From the NCBI GenBank assembly GCA_937902985.1, contig CALFNG010000384.1:1-40428 (forward strand): a stretch of 40,428 nucleotides of DNA. The letters run 5' to 3'. The position numbers and the translations under genes were made by a program. Shown here piece after piece: positions 7,501-15,290 of this stretch. This DNA comes from an uncultured Myxococcales bacterium. Its GTDB lineage: Bacteria; Myxococcota_A; Polyangia; Polyangiales; Polyangiaceae. The notes beneath the pieces were generated by a model that saw nothing but the letters and a program-made list of their open reading frames with translations, did no database searches and had not been told where the DNA came from. How positions within the stretch are numbered: position 1 is the stretch's first letter; each line of letters opens with the position of its first letter.

Positions 7501-10044
7501 AGGGAGCACAACTTGAAGGACGTGTCGTGCGCGATACCGCACGGGAAGATCTGCGTGGTCACGGGGCCGAGCGGGTCGGGGAAGTCATCGCTCGCGTTCG
7601 ATGTGGTGTTCGCCGAGGGGCAGCGGCGCTTCATGGAAACCCTGACGCCGTACGCGCGGCAGTTCTTGCCGACCTTGCCTCGGCCAGACGTCGACTCGGT
7701 CACGGGCGTGCCGCCTTCGATCGCGCTCGAGCAGCGGACGTCGCGCGGCGGCGCAAACTCCACGGTCGCGACGGTGACCGAGGTCGCGCACTACCTGCGC
7801 CTCCTCTACGCGAAGGTGGGCGAGCTCCACTGCCCCAAGTGCGACACCGTCGTGGCACCAAGGAGCGCCGACGCAGTCTTCGGGGGCCTCGTTCGCCCGC
7901 GGCGCGGCGGTACAGCGAAGCCGGCGGCGAAGCACACGCTCTACGCGCCCGCGGTGCGAGCGCGCAAAGGCACCTACCTCGATCTCTTCACGATGGCGTC
8001 GCGCGCGGGCGTTCAGGCCGCGCGGGTCGACGGAGCCATCGTGTCGATCGATCCGCCGCCGAAGCTCGCGAAGACCAGGGAGCACACGGTCGACCTCATC
8101 GTGTACTTCGGCAAGCTGGCCGACCTCGATCGCGCCACGTTCGATCGCGCGCTCACCTGGGGCGGCGGCGCGGTGCGCGTGGGAGAGGGGCCTCCGAACG
8201 CGGTGATCGGCCTCTCCGAGCAGATGCTCTCGACCGACCGCTCGTGCCCGCACTGCGGCACCGGCGTGCCCGAGCTCGACCCCCGGTGGTTCTCGTTCAA
8301 CACCAAGCAGGGCCAGTGCGAGGCCTGCCTGGGCACCGGCGTCGAAGGCGGCCCGACCACCGTCGAAGAATACGAGCCGCCTTACGAGACGTGCGAGACG
8401 TGCCACGGTTCGCGCCTCAGCGCGGTACCTCGCGGCGTTCGCATGTTCGGGCAGTCGTACGCGGAGACCACAGCGCGATCGGTGGCCGGCGCGCTCGCCC
8501 AGATCGGGGCGTGGCGCTTCGACGCGAGGGACGCGATCATCGCCAAGGCGCCGCACGCCGAGCTCCTTCGCAGACTGACGTTCGTGCAGCAGGTGGGGCT
8601 CGGCTACCTAGCCCTCGATCGCCCGGCCAGCTCCCTCTCGGGCGGCGAGATGCAGCGCCTTCGCCTGAGCGCGCAGCTCGGGAGCGGGCTCACGGGCGCG
8701 CTCTACGTGCTCGACGAGCCGACGATCGGCCTGCACCCGCGCGACACGGGGCGGCTGATGGCCAACCTGAGGCAGCTCGCCGACATGGGCTCGACGGTGC
8801 TCGTCGTCGAGCATGACGCCGAGACGATCCGCGCGGCGGACCACGTCATCGACATCGGTCCGGGCGGCGGTCGCAACGGCGGTCACGTCGTCTCCGAAGG
8901 GCCGGCCACGCAGGTCCTCGCCGATCCGCGCTCGCCCACCGCGCGGGCCCTCCTCGAGACCGGTCGCCTCGATCGACCGAAACGCCCGATGGCCGACGCC
9001 TGGATCGAGCTCTCCGGCGCGCGCGCCAACAATCTCCGGAACGTCGATTTTCGCGTGCCCGTTGGGCGCATGTGCGTCGTCGCGGGGGTGAGCGGCTCGG
9101 GCAAGTCGACGCTCGTGCGCCACGTCTTCTATCCCGCGCTGCGACGCGCGCTCGGGCTCGTGTCGCCCGAGCCGGGCGAGCACGCGGGCCTCAAGGGCTA
9201 CAAGGTCGTGAAGCGCGCCCTCGCCGTCGACCAGTCGCCCATCGGCCGCACCCCGCGCTCGGTGCCCGCCACGTTCCTCGGCGTCTGGGACGAAGTGCGA
9301 AAGCTCTTCGCCTCGCTCCCCGACGCGAAGATGCGCGGCTACTCGGCGGCGCGCTTCTCGTTCAACACGCCCTCGATGAAGACCGCGAAGGCGGGCAAGA
9401 CCGGCGGCGGTCGCTGCCCCGTGTGCGAGGGTCAGGGGATCATCGTCGCGGAGATGCCGTTCCTGCCCGACGTCATCGCGCCCTGCGAAGCGTGCGGCGG
9501 ATCCCGGTTCGAGCCGTCGACCCTCGAGGTCCGCTTCGCCGGGCTGTCGATCGGCGACGTCTTGCATCTCCCGGCGGCCGACGCAGCGCAGATCTTCGCG
9601 AACCACCGGAAGATCGCCCGGCCGCTCGCCACGCTGGCCGACCTCGGCGTCGGCTACGTGCAGATCGGCCAGGGGTCGAACACGCTCTCGGGGGGCGAGG
9701 CGCAGCGGCTCAAGTTGGCCGCCGAGCTCACGGCGGGCTCGGCGCACGAGCCCACGGTGTACGTCCTCGACGAGCCGACCACGGGGCTGCACCTCTCCGA
9801 CGTGCGCCGACTCCTCGGCGTGCTCGAGCGCCTCGTCGAGCGCGGCGACACGCTGGTCGTCATCGAGCACCACCCCGACGTCATCGCGAGCGCCGACTGG
9901 GTCGTCGAGCTCGGGCCCGAAGCCGGCGAAGAAGGCGGGCGCATCGTCTTCGAAGGCGAGCCGCGGAAGCTCGCGCGCGCCCGGACCGCGACGGGCAAGG
10001 TGCTCGCGGCGGGCGAGGCGCGCGAGGCGCAGGTCACGGGCTGA
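4528..10044 (+). CDS. uvrA: Double-length UvrA (tandem excinuclease ABC subunit A)
   Basis: 1838 residues, twice the usual length of about 940, made of two UvrA units end to end. UvrA is the damage-recognition ATPase of nucleotide excision repair and loads UvrB on DNA. Four ABC ATPase sites are visible. Walker A motifs start near 31, 657, 1013 and 1520; LSGGE(A/M)QR signatures near 495, 850, 1369 and 1719; Walker B DEP(T/S)xGLH near 520, 874, 1394 and 1746. Each unit keeps CxxC zinc modules. Unit 2 is shorter (about 850 residues) because the stretch of some 90 residues between CEAC and the later CETC, present in unit 1, is nearly gone. Residues about 956-986 linking the units are encoded by a palindromic element (7395-7485). 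Chlamydia has a comparable double-length UvrA. The gene converges on the aldo/keto reductase gene. Confidence 0.93.
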   Translation: MRPIRLRGARAHNLKSVDLVLNPGELVALTGPSGAGKSSLALDTLYAEGQRRFVESFSPYARQFLERLERPPMDELAPIAATVAVDRRAPVKSSRSTLATMADLEPYLAGLFGREAIPTCPTCGLDAVDTSPRDAAAKLAETHDGARAIVTYAIRLEDAEQFLEIRERLTQNGYRRLVVGGVVREIDEVRPSEATSPGVRVEVVVDRVTVRRTDARRLQEAIEAAWTHGHGHAELRVDEGKTNAAHDASHGHDVNGATAAHAAPGPGSHVSVRRGLVCPACSRQFEPPRPGLFSYNSPFGACEACRGFGRVIAVDWAKVVPDASRSLKAGAIKPWSGASTTWERGILEKFCKARKIPLDVAWAKLTSEQRALVLDGEGSWHKGKYPGVRAWFKWLETRTYKMHVRVLLSRYREYTLCETCDGSRLNATALAYRVAGLNLAAWHALTVTEALERLRAFPARDPQGKRVKEQLESRLGYLDAVGIGYLTLNRQARTLSGGEAQRAGLTTALGAALTGTLFVLDEPTVGLHAADVPALSRVLRDLARGGNSVLVVEHEPLVVRACDRVLEMGPGAGPAGGQILFDGTPAELAKRLDLPTGKAWSEASPGSARSAGSARSPSAARSRRPGRAWLEVRGAREHNLRGVDVRFPLGVLCAVTGPSGSGKSTLVHDVLYRAAARGLGNFAVDKPGAHDALDGLGQVTRAVLVDQSPLGRTARGNPATYVKAWDRVRARFAAEPEASRRGLTAASFSFNVPGGRCEECSGEGYETVEMQFLADVQLLCPVCQGQRFKPEVLAVTHEGRSIAEVLAMSVEEVLALFDPKDDRDYVLRRTLDPIVKVGLGYLPLGQPLSTLSGGEAQRLKLARALSEEAKGTLFVVDEPSAGLHAQDAAYVVSTLQGLVDDGGSVIVVEHDLDVIRACDWVIDLGPGGGPHGGHLVAEGTPEQVAKTPTRTGEALRDRETGRREDGKTKKQENFPPSRLPVDSLSIVVSHAREHNLKDVSCAIPHGKICVVTGPSGSGKSSLAFDVVFAEGQRRFMETLTPYARQFLPTLPRPDVDSVTGVPPSIALEQRTSRGGANSTVATVTEVAHYLRLLYAKVGELHCPKCDTVVAPRSADAVFGGLVRPRRGGTAKPAAKHTLYAPAVRARKGTYLDLFTMASRAGVQAARVDGAIVSIDPPPKLAKTREHTVDLIVYFGKLADLDRATFDRALTWGGGAVRVGEGPPNAVIGLSEQMLSTDRSCPHCGTGVPELDPRWFSFNTKQGQCEACLGTGVEGGPTTVEEYEPPYETCETCHGSRLSAVPRGVRMFGQSYAETTARSVAGALAQIGAWRFDARDAIIAKAPHAELLRRLTFVQQVGLGYLALDRPASSLSGGEMQRLRLSAQLGSGLTGALYVLDEPTIGLHPRDTGRLMANLRQLADMGSTVLVVEHDAETIRAADHVIDIGPGGGRNGGHVVSEGPATQVLADPRSPTARALLETGRLDRPKRPMADAWIELSGARANNLRNVDFRVPVGRMCVVAGVSGSGKSTLVRHVFYPALRRALGLVSPEPGEHAGLKGYKVVKRALAVDQSPIGRTPRSVPATFLGVWDEVRKLFASLPDAKMRGYSAARFSFNTPSMKTAKAGKTGGGRCPVCEGQGIIVAEMPFLPDVIAPCEACGGSRFEPSTLEVRFAGLSIGDVLHLPAADAAQIFANHRKIARPLATLADLGVGYVQIGQGSNTLSGGEAQRLKLAAELTAGSAHEPTVYVLDEPTTGLHLSDVRRLLGVLERLVERGDTLVVIEHHPDVIASADWVVELGPEAGEEGGRIVFEGEPRKLARARTATGKVLAAGEAREAQVTG
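7395..7485. repeat. uvrA: Palindromic element with iterated arms, in frame inside uvrA
   Basis: The left arm (7395-7427) starts GATCGAGA and continues with iterated GGGAAGAC-type 8-mers. The right arm (7445-7485) is its near reverse complement (CTTCCCGC iterations, ending TCTCTCGATC). The loop is A-rich (7428-7444). The reading frame stays open and yields a Lys/Arg/Asp-rich linker of about 30 residues. The composition differs sharply from the flanking coding sequence (A-rich left arm and loop, C/T-rich right arm). It lies exactly where the C-terminus of UvrA unit 1 meets the N-terminus of unit 2. Confidence 0.85.
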
Positions 10045-10062
10045 GACGCGGCGCGGGGCACG

Positions 10063-10983
10063 TCATCCCGTCGCTCGAGAGCCCGTCGCGATGGACTCGA
10101 CCTCGTCTTCGGTGAGCGCGATTCGTCGCGCGTCCCAGTTCTCCTGCAGGTGCTCGGGCGAGCTCGTGCCCGGGATCGGCAGGATCACCGGCGACCGCGC
10201 GAGCAGCCAGGCGATGGCGATCTGCGCCGGGGTCGCGCGATGCTTCGCCGCGGCCGCGGCGAGCGCCGGCTGCGGCTTGCCGAGCGCACCGACCGCGAGC
10301 GGGAAGAACGGGAGGAACGCGATGCCCTGGGCCTCGCACGACGCGAGCACCGCTTCGGGCGACTCGACCTCGGCGTGGGTCATCTTCGCGAGCGCGCTCG
10401 TACCGCCGCCCACGTTGAACATGTTCTGAACGGCGACGATGGGCGTCTTCGCGAGGGCCTGCGCGAGCTGCGCGGCATTCACGTTGCTGAGCGCGAGGTG
10501 CCGTATCTTGCCCTCCTTCTTCAGCTCGATCATCGCATCGAGGGACTCGAGGAATGGTACGGTGCCCGGCGCGCCGATGTAGCGAAGGTGCACTACGTCG
10601 AGAACGTCGCGTCTCAGCTCGCTCAGGTCGTGCTCGCATCCCTCGCGGAGCTGTTCGGGGGTCGAGAACGCGGCCCACCCCTTGTCGGGGGTGCGCATTC
10701 CGCCGAGCTTCGAGGCGATGACGAGGTCTTTCGGGTACGGATACAGCACCTCCGCGATGAGCCGATTCGCGACGTGCGGGCCGTAGTACCAGGACGAGTC
10801 GATGAAGTTCATGCCGAGGTCGACGACGCGCTTCAGCACGGCGCGCGCACGCGCGGGGTCCTCGGGCTCGCCCCACACGTCCTTGCCGGGCAAGCGCATT
10901 GCGCCGAAGCCGAGGCGGCACACCTCGAGATCGCCGAGCCGGATCGTGGGGGGTGAGACCGCGAAGCTGGCGTCGTCGTTCAT
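10063..10983 (-). CDS. Aldo/keto reductase
   Basis: 306 residues of the NAD(P)H-dependent aldo/keto reductase superfamily, a cytosolic TIM-barrel oxidoreductase acting on carbonyl compounds. The catalytic tetrad is visible: Asp and Tyr in FIDSSWYYG, Lys in IASKLGG and His in VVHLRYIG. The C-terminal part holds the cofactor-binding region (LPIPGTSSPEHLQEN). It resembles stress-response or general aldehyde/quinone reductases, but the substrate cannot be predicted. The ATG at 10983 is chosen because a TATCTT box ends 7 nt upstream and the conserved fold begins about 15 residues in. The gene is monocistronic and convergent with uvrA across 18 bp, with no recognisable terminator. Confidence 0.9.
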   Translation of the reverse strand: MNDDASFAVSPPTIRLGDLEVCRLGFGAMRLPGKDVWGEPEDPARARAVLKRVVDLGMNFIDSSWYYGPHVANRLIAEVLYPYPKDLVIASKLGGMRTPDKGWAAFSTPEQLREGCEHDLSELRRDVLDVVHLRYIGAPGTVPFLESLDAMIELKKEGKIRHLALSNVNAAQLAQALAKTPIVAVQNMFNVGGGTSALAKMTHAEVESPEAVLASCEAQGIAFLPFFPLAVGALGKPQPALAAAAAKHRATPAQIAIAWLLARSPVILPIPGTSSPEHLQENWDARRIALTEDEVESIATGSRATG

Positions 10984-10990
10984 GGTCGCG

Positions 10991-10996
10991 AAGATA
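10991..10996 (-). promoter_or_regulatory. Leaderless-type -10 box (TATCTT) of the aldo/keto reductase gene
   Basis: On the minus strand the box reads TGC-TATCTT, followed by exactly 7 nt and the ATG. There is no ribosome site and no obvious -35 box. This position fits transcription starting at or next to the start codon. Confidence 0.55.
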
Positions 10997-11059
10997 GCAC
11001 TCGCGACCGACCCGGACGAACGAGCGCGGGCCGTCGGCCAGGCTCGCGCCAGGCTCGCG

Positions 11060-11566
11060 CTAGGCTCGCACGGCCTTCTCGAGGAGGTTACCGACGGGGG
11101 CGAGAGTGGCCGCGAGCTTCGCGTCGACGCCATGCCGCTGCACGAGCAACGCGGGGGTGTTGTACGTGAGCCAGGGCTCGCCCTGGTCGTCTTCCCAGGC
11201 GAGGGCCTTCAGCGGCAGGTCGATCGCGACCGTGGGCCTCGCGACCATCAGCGGCGTACCCCCCTTGGGGTTGCCGAAGACGAGGATCACCGCCGGCCTC
11301 ATCGTGAGGCCGACCGCGCGCGCCTCGGCGGCCTGATCGATCCGCACGAAGACCTTCATTCCCGCCGCCGTCACCGCGCGCTCGACGCGCGCGATCGCCT
11401 CGTCGACGGGGAACGCGCTCGCAATGGTGCGCAAGCCCGCGGCCGGCGCAGCGCCGTCGTGCCCGGGGGGCCCGGCGTGGGTCCCGGACCACTCGGGGGG
11501 GTCGCTCGCGGGAAACGACTCGTCGTTGGTCTCGTCGACGAGGTCGGGGATCTTCGGATCGCTCAT
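11060..11566 (-). CDS. DUF302-domain protein with N-terminal ESFPASDPP motif
   Basis: 168 residues. Residues from about 45 to the end form a DUF302 domain: FPVDEAIARVERAVTAAGMKVFVRID, then VILVFGNPKGGTPLM, a short (V/I)AIDLPLKALAWED strand region and a C-terminal helix. DUF302 proteins are small proteins of unknown biochemical role. The N-terminal 30 residues carry DETNDESFPASDPPEW, a short linear motif I recognise from many small bacterial proteins. An AGAGG ribosome site lies 6 nt before the ATG. It follows the Cys-rich peptide gene after 18 bp on the same strand and is probably co-transcribed with it. Confidence 0.82.
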   Translation of the reverse strand: MSDPKIPDLVDETNDESFPASDPPEWSGTHAGPPGHDGAAPAAGLRTIASAFPVDEAIARVERAVTAAGMKVFVRIDQAAEARAVGLTMRPAVILVFGNPKGGTPLMVARPTVAIDLPLKALAWEDDQGEPWLTYNTPALLVQRHGVDAKLAATLAPVGNLLEKAVRA

Positions 11567-11584
11567 GGCTCGCCTCTTCGGGAA

Positions 11585-11821
11585 TCAGTTCCAGGCGGGA
11601 TCGGCTGACGCTCCGCACGAGGCGGAGCAGCTCGACGGGCTTTCGGTCTGCAGCGTGCCCGGCAGATTGCCCCCGTACTGCCAGCAGTAGCAAGTGCCGG
11701 CGACCGTTCCGCACACCGACGCGGCGGTGTTGCCGATGCAGCCCAGCCCGAGCGCGTCGAGGAGGCAGCACTTCTTGCTGGCGGCGCAGTGACCACGAAC
11801 CGCGAGAAGACCGACGAGCAC
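11585..11821 (-). CDS. Small Cys-rich protein, probably exported
   Basis: 78 residues from a GTG start; an in-frame stop lies 16 nt upstream, so no longer form exists. It contains nine cysteines (12, 18, 19, 28, 37, 44, 46, 65, 69), including CC and CYC, with Gly/Ala/Ser-rich spacers, suggesting a disulfide-bonded protein outside the cytoplasm. The N-terminus is short and hydrophobic (MLVGLLAVRGHC), a poor but possible signal sequence. TAGAGT lies 12 nt before the GTG and might be a -10 box. No family is recognised. It sits just upstream of the DUF302 gene on the same strand. The GTG start and weak signal leave real doubt. Confidence 0.45.
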   Translation of the reverse strand: MLVGLLAVRGHCAASKKCCLLDALGLGCIGNTAASVCGTVAGTCYCWQYGGNLPGTLQTESPSSCSASCGASADPAWN

Positions 11822-11915
11822 GCACCGGGCGTCACTCTAGTGCATGGTCTGGCTGCACGCCGCTGCGACGAGATGGGTTCGAGCGGCGGCGACGCGCACG
11901 ACGATCCGGGTGCGC

Positions 11916-11921
11916 TATCCT
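11916..11921 (+). promoter_or_regulatory. Leaderless-type -10 box (TATCCT) of the aldehyde dehydrogenase gene
   Basis: GCGC-TATCCT is followed by 7 nt and the ATG at 11929. No ribosome site is present. This supports that ATG over the later one four codons downstream. Confidence 0.55.
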
Positions 11922-11928
11922 CGGGCCC

Positions 11929-13350
11929 ATGTCCACGCCCATGTCGAGCGGCGCTCACCCGCACCCGAACACGCACACGCTGCTGGTCGACAATCCCTTC
12001 ACCGGCGAGCCGGCCTGCGAGGTGCCTCTGGCGGATCAGCGCGCCGCGGGCGCGGTGCTCGACCGTGCCCGGGAAGTGGCGCGGGCGTGGCGAAACAGCG
12101 CGCTGCCCGACCGGATCGCGCTCTGCGAGCGTGCCGTCGCCGCGCTCGAGGCCCGCGCCGAGTCGATTGCAGGAGACATCACGCGGATGATGGGCAAGCC
12201 GCTGGCGCAGGCGCGCGGCGAAGTGAAGACCACCTCGGCGCGCGCCCGATACCTGATCGCGATCGCGCAGACCTCACTGGCCGACGCCCCGCTGCCTCCG
12301 CTGGCCGGCTTCGAGCGGCGTGTCGTCCGCGAGCCACTCGGGGTCGTGCTCGATCTCCCGGCGTGGAACTACCCGCTGCTCACGGCCATCAACTGCGTCG
12401 TACCGGCGGTGCTCGCGGGCAACGCGGTCGTCGTGAAGCACAGCCCCCGGTCGCCCCTGTGCGGCGAGCACTTCGCGCGCGCGTTCGCCGAGGCGGGCGC
12501 TCCGCCGCACCTCGTCCAGGCGATCGACTGCGACCACGCGCAGAGCGAGCGCATGGTGGCCGACGAGCGCGTCGATCACGTGGTCTTCACCGGGAGCGTC
12601 TTCGGAGGGCACCGCATGGTCGAGGCGGCCGCGAAGCGGTTCCTCCACCCGACCCTCGAGCTCGGAGGCAACGACCCGGCGTACGTCGCCGCCGATTGCG
12701 ACCTCGCCAAGGCGGTCGAGAACGTCGTCGACGGCGCGGTCTACAACGCCGGCCAGAGCTGTTGCGCCGTCGAGAGGGTCTACGTCCACAAGTCGGTCTA
12801 CGACCGGTTCGTCGAGGCGGCGGCGCCGCTCGTGCGCGCTTACGTCATGGGCGATCCGACGCACGCCGACACGACGCTCGGGCCCATCGCCCAGCGCCCG
12901 CACGTCGCGGAGCTCGAGGCCTTCGTCGGCGACGCGTCGGCGCGCGGGGGGCGCGTCATCGCCGGCGGCAAGGCCGCGAGCGTGAACGGGTACGGCCGCT
13001 TCTTCGAGGCGACGCTCATCGCCGACTGCGACCAGTCGATGGACCTCTTCAACCGCGAGTCGTTCGGGCCAATCGTCGCCGTCATGGCCGTCGGGTCCGA
13101 CGACGAGGCCCTCGCGAAGATGAACGACTCGCGCCTCGGTCTCACCGCCAGCGTGTGGACCACCGATCGCGATCGCGCCGCGCGGCTCGCGAGAGGCCTC
13201 GAGTACGGAACGGTCTTCATGAACCGCTGCGACTACCTCGACCCGGCCCAACCCTGGGGCGGCTGGAAAGACTCCGGCCGCGGCGTCAGCCTCGGCGCGC
13301 TAGGCTTCGAGGGCCTCACCCGCCCCAAGTCGATTCACTTCCGTCTCTAG
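11929..13350 (+). CDS. NAD(P)-dependent aldehyde dehydrogenase
   Basis: 473 residues of the aldehyde dehydrogenase superfamily, oxidising an aldehyde to its carboxylate in the cytosol. Seen in order: the LPAWNYPLL loop (about 143-151) and VVKHSP for cofactor binding, FTGSVFGGHR, catalytic base E244 in LELGGND, nucleophile C278 in NAGQSCC, and the C-terminal FGPIV and PWGGWKDSGRG motifs. Length is normal. It most resembles the succinate-semialdehyde/general aldehyde group, but substrate assignment is a guess. It is a single gene, followed by a palindromic repeat and then a convergent lipoprotein gene. Confidence 0.93.
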   Translation: MSTPMSSGAHPHPNTHTLLVDNPFTGEPACEVPLADQRAAGAVLDRAREVARAWRNSALPDRIALCERAVAALEARAESIAGDITRMMGKPLAQARGEVKTTSARARYLIAIAQTSLADAPLPPLAGFERRVVREPLGVVLDLPAWNYPLLTAINCVVPAVLAGNAVVVKHSPRSPLCGEHFARAFAEAGAPPHLVQAIDCDHAQSERMVADERVDHVVFTGSVFGGHRMVEAAAKRFLHPTLELGGNDPAYVAADCDLAKAVENVVDGAVYNAGQSCCAVERVYVHKSVYDRFVEAAAPLVRAYVMGDPTHADTTLGPIAQRPHVAELEAFVGDASARGGRVIAGGKAASVNGYGRFFEATLIADCDQSMDLFNRESFGPIVAVMAVGSDDEALAKMNDSRLGLTASVWTTDRDRAARLARGLEYGTVFMNRCDYLDPAQPWGGWKDSGRGVSLGALGFEGLTRPKSIHFRL

Positions 13351-13361
13351 CTGCACGCGTT

Positions 13362-13504
13362 GAGGGGAGAGGAGATTGGCCGCTGACGCGCAGAGGACGC
13401 AAAGATGAGGGAGCCCCCGTTCACGCGGCGAACGAGACGGTCGCGACCCCAAACCCCATCTCAGCTCTGCGCCCTCTGCGCCCTCTGCGGCCCATCTCCC
13501 CCTC
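13362..13504. repeat. Palindromic GCAGAGG-type element, copy A
   Basis: The left arm (about 13362-13411, GAGATTGGCCGC followed by degenerate GCAGAGGAC units) and right arm (13465-13504, CTCTGCGCC iterated, then GCGGCCCATCTC) are imperfect reverse complements. It shares arm sequence with the elements at 30171-30274 and 35534-35713, but its left arm has decayed. It lies in the gap between the convergent aldehyde dehydrogenase gene and the small lipoprotein gene; I see no gene in 13351-13548. Confidence 0.8.
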
Positions 13505-13548
13505 GGAATCTCGCTCTCCTAGTTCCTAGTGAGGCCCCCCCCAACGAC

Positions 13549-13821
13549 TCAAGGATGGCCCATGCGGTCCACCTGGGCGCCTCGGCAGCGATCGACGCAT
13601 TCGGGGTTGTCGACGCATTGCTGGGTGCAGTCGGAGTAGCTGCCGCGGGCTTTGGCGCAGGCGGGATCGCGCTCGCATTTCATGGGATCGCGCTGGGCGG
13701 CGTTGCGCGCGCCGCTGCACGCGGCGGTCGCGATCAGCGTAGCGATGGCCGGGCCGCAGAGGGCCGCGGCGACGACGCGCAGGGGGGCCGTGCCCGAGCG
13801 CCGCGCGGTCACGCCGGTCAC
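13549..13821 (-). CDS. Small Cys-rich lipoprotein overlapping lepB
   Basis: 90 residues. The N-terminal signal sequence (RR near residue 8, hydrophobic 13-34) ends in a lipobox ATAAC with lipidated Cys35, followed by SG. The mature part has six more cysteines (49, 55, 65, 69, 75, 79) in Cx5C, Cx3C and Cx3C spacings, suggesting a disulfide-stabilised helical hairpin. The start is a GTG overlapping the lepB stop as GTGA, the arrangement expected for translational coupling. It is the last gene of a three-gene operon (lipoprotein, LepB, this protein). No family is recognised. A longer start inside lepB is possible but unlikely given the signal-peptide position. Confidence 0.75.
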   Translation of the reverse strand: MTGVTARRSGTAPLRVVAAALCGPAIATLIATAACSGARNAAQRDPMKCERDPACAKARGSYSDCTQQCVDNPECVDRCRGAQVDRMGHP

Positions 13822-15290
13822 TTCGGCAGCGGGGGGGTGGTGACGGGCGGGCGGTTCTTGAGGCAGTCTTCGAACTGCGGCTCGAGGCCGGACGCGCTCG
13901 GGGGAAGCCGCGGGCGTCCCATGACCGGAGCCCCCTCGCGCGACCAGTCCATGCCGTTGTCGCTCACGCTCAACCACACGAAGAGGGCGCGGCCGCGTAT
14001 GTTCTCGAACGGGACGCCGCCGCCCTGGCCGCCGAACCACATGCGCGAGTCGTGGCTGTTGTTGCGGTTGTCGCCCATGACCCAGACCTCTCCTTCCTTG
14101 ACGAAGAAGGGGCCCTGATACTCGTCAGGATAGCCGCGCGACGCGCGGTCGTAGAACGTCAGATACGACTCGTCGCCCAGGTACTCGACGTAGAGATCGC
14201 CCTCGTGGCGGCTGATGGGCGAGTCGTAGTCCTCGTACGTCCAGGGGCCGACGCGGCAGCTCGGCACGTCCCACCCGTTGATGATCGGGTGACCATTCCT
14301 TGCCTCGAGCTTGTCGCCCGGGGTGACGATGACGCGCTTGATGAAGTCTTGTTCCGGGTGCTCCGGGAACGCGAAGACCATCACGTCGCCGCGATGCGGC
14401 GGCATGCTCGTCCACACGCGGGAGTGCGTGTACGGAATGGCCGGGCCGTAGCTGAACTTGTTGACGAAGATGTGGTCGCCCACCATCAAGGTCGGGATCA
14501 TCGAGCCGCTCGGGATCTTGAACGCCTCGATCACGAAGGCGCGCAGAGCGAACGCGACGGCGACGGCCATCAAGATCGCCTCGATGTACTCGCGCACCTC
14601 GCTCTTGCGCCAGCGGCCGAGGTGACCGTCGACTTCGCTCTCGGCGTGGGCGAGGCACTCGAGGAACGAGTGTTCGTCGAACGGGACGCGGTCCATCGAG
14701 TCGCGGAGCTCGTCGAGGTGATCGCGGAGCTGCTGGCGTTCCCTGGAGGCGAGCTCTCGCATGACCGCCTTCTCGTTGCGGCCGAGGATCATCTCGGCCT
14801 CGTCGAGCAGCGCCCGCGCTCGCTCGAACGACCCGCGCAGGCGCACGGGCAGGTCGGGACGAAGGGGCGGGTGGGCGTGCGAGGCGAACGGCAGCTGGTG
14901 GCGCGCGGCCCAGAGCACGATCTCGAACATCGTGAAGACGACGATCGCGACCGGGACCGGCTGCGCGCGCACGAGGGACTGGATCGCCCCGAGCCCCGAC
15001 GACAGCTCGGCCCCGCTCGGCGGCGTGAGCGCCCAGACGAGCGCGGACGCGAGCACGATGGGCAACACCACGAACCAGAGGCCCCAGTAGAGCCACCGCA
15101 GGATGCGCGAGCGCGTCAACGGCGGAAGATCGGCCGCCGACCGTGGGGGCGGCCCGTCAGCATCGGCGGGGTCGGTATTGCCGTCGACCGCGTGCGCCAC
15201 GCCGTTGGTGTGCGTGGACTCTTCCGCCTTGAGCGGCTTGAGCGGACTCTCGTCGCCAACCTGCACGACTGGGGAATCTTCCGTCTTCAA
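13818..15290 (-). CDS. lepB: Signal peptidase I (LepB)
   Basis: 490-residue serine/lysine signal peptidase of the cytoplasmic membrane (family S26), which cleaves signal peptides from exported proteins. The nucleophile is S263 in KIPSGSMIP, the general base is K318 in FIKRVIVTPGD, and the conserved GDNRNNSHDSR box lies near residue 400. A long N-terminal extension (1-230) holds two membrane helices (about 66-90 and 112-130) and a helical cytosolic stretch, before the helix preceding the active site (232-254). It is longer than E. coli LepB (324 residues). The start is a TTG overlapping the upstream stop as TTGA; no better-placed ATG exists. It lies between two lipoprotein genes in the same operon. 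Confidence 0.95.
   Translation of the reverse strand: MKTEDSPVVQVGDESPLKPLKAEESTHTNGVAHAVDGNTDPADADGPPPRSAADLPPLTRSRILRWLYWGLWFVVLPIVLASALVWALTPPSGAELSSGLGAIQSLVRAQPVPVAIVVFTMFEIVLWAARHQLPFASHAHPPLRPDLPVRLRGSFERARALLDEAEMILGRNEKAVMRELASRERQQLRDHLDELRDSMDRVPFDEHSFLECLAHAESEVDGHLGRWRKSEVREYIEAILMAVAVAFALRAFVIEAFKIPSGSMIPTLMVGDHIFVNKFSYGPAIPYTHSRVWTSMPPHRGDVMVFAFPEHPEQDFIKRVIVTPGDKLEARNGHPIINGWDVPSCRVGPWTYEDYDSPISRHEGDLYVEYLGDESYLTFYDRASRGYPDEYQGPFFVKEGEVWVMGDNRNNSHDSRMWFGGQGGGVPFENIRGRALFVWLSVSDNGMDWSREGAPVMGRPRLPPSASGLEPQFEDCLKNRPPVTTPPLPK

Noticed and set aside
3922-7542. A 1206-codon minus-strand open frame opposite uvrA (and similar ones at 20981-24622, 26349-30113 and 32013-35480)
   Set aside because: These mirror the strong G/C third-position bias of the plus-strand genes and contain no recognisable domain.
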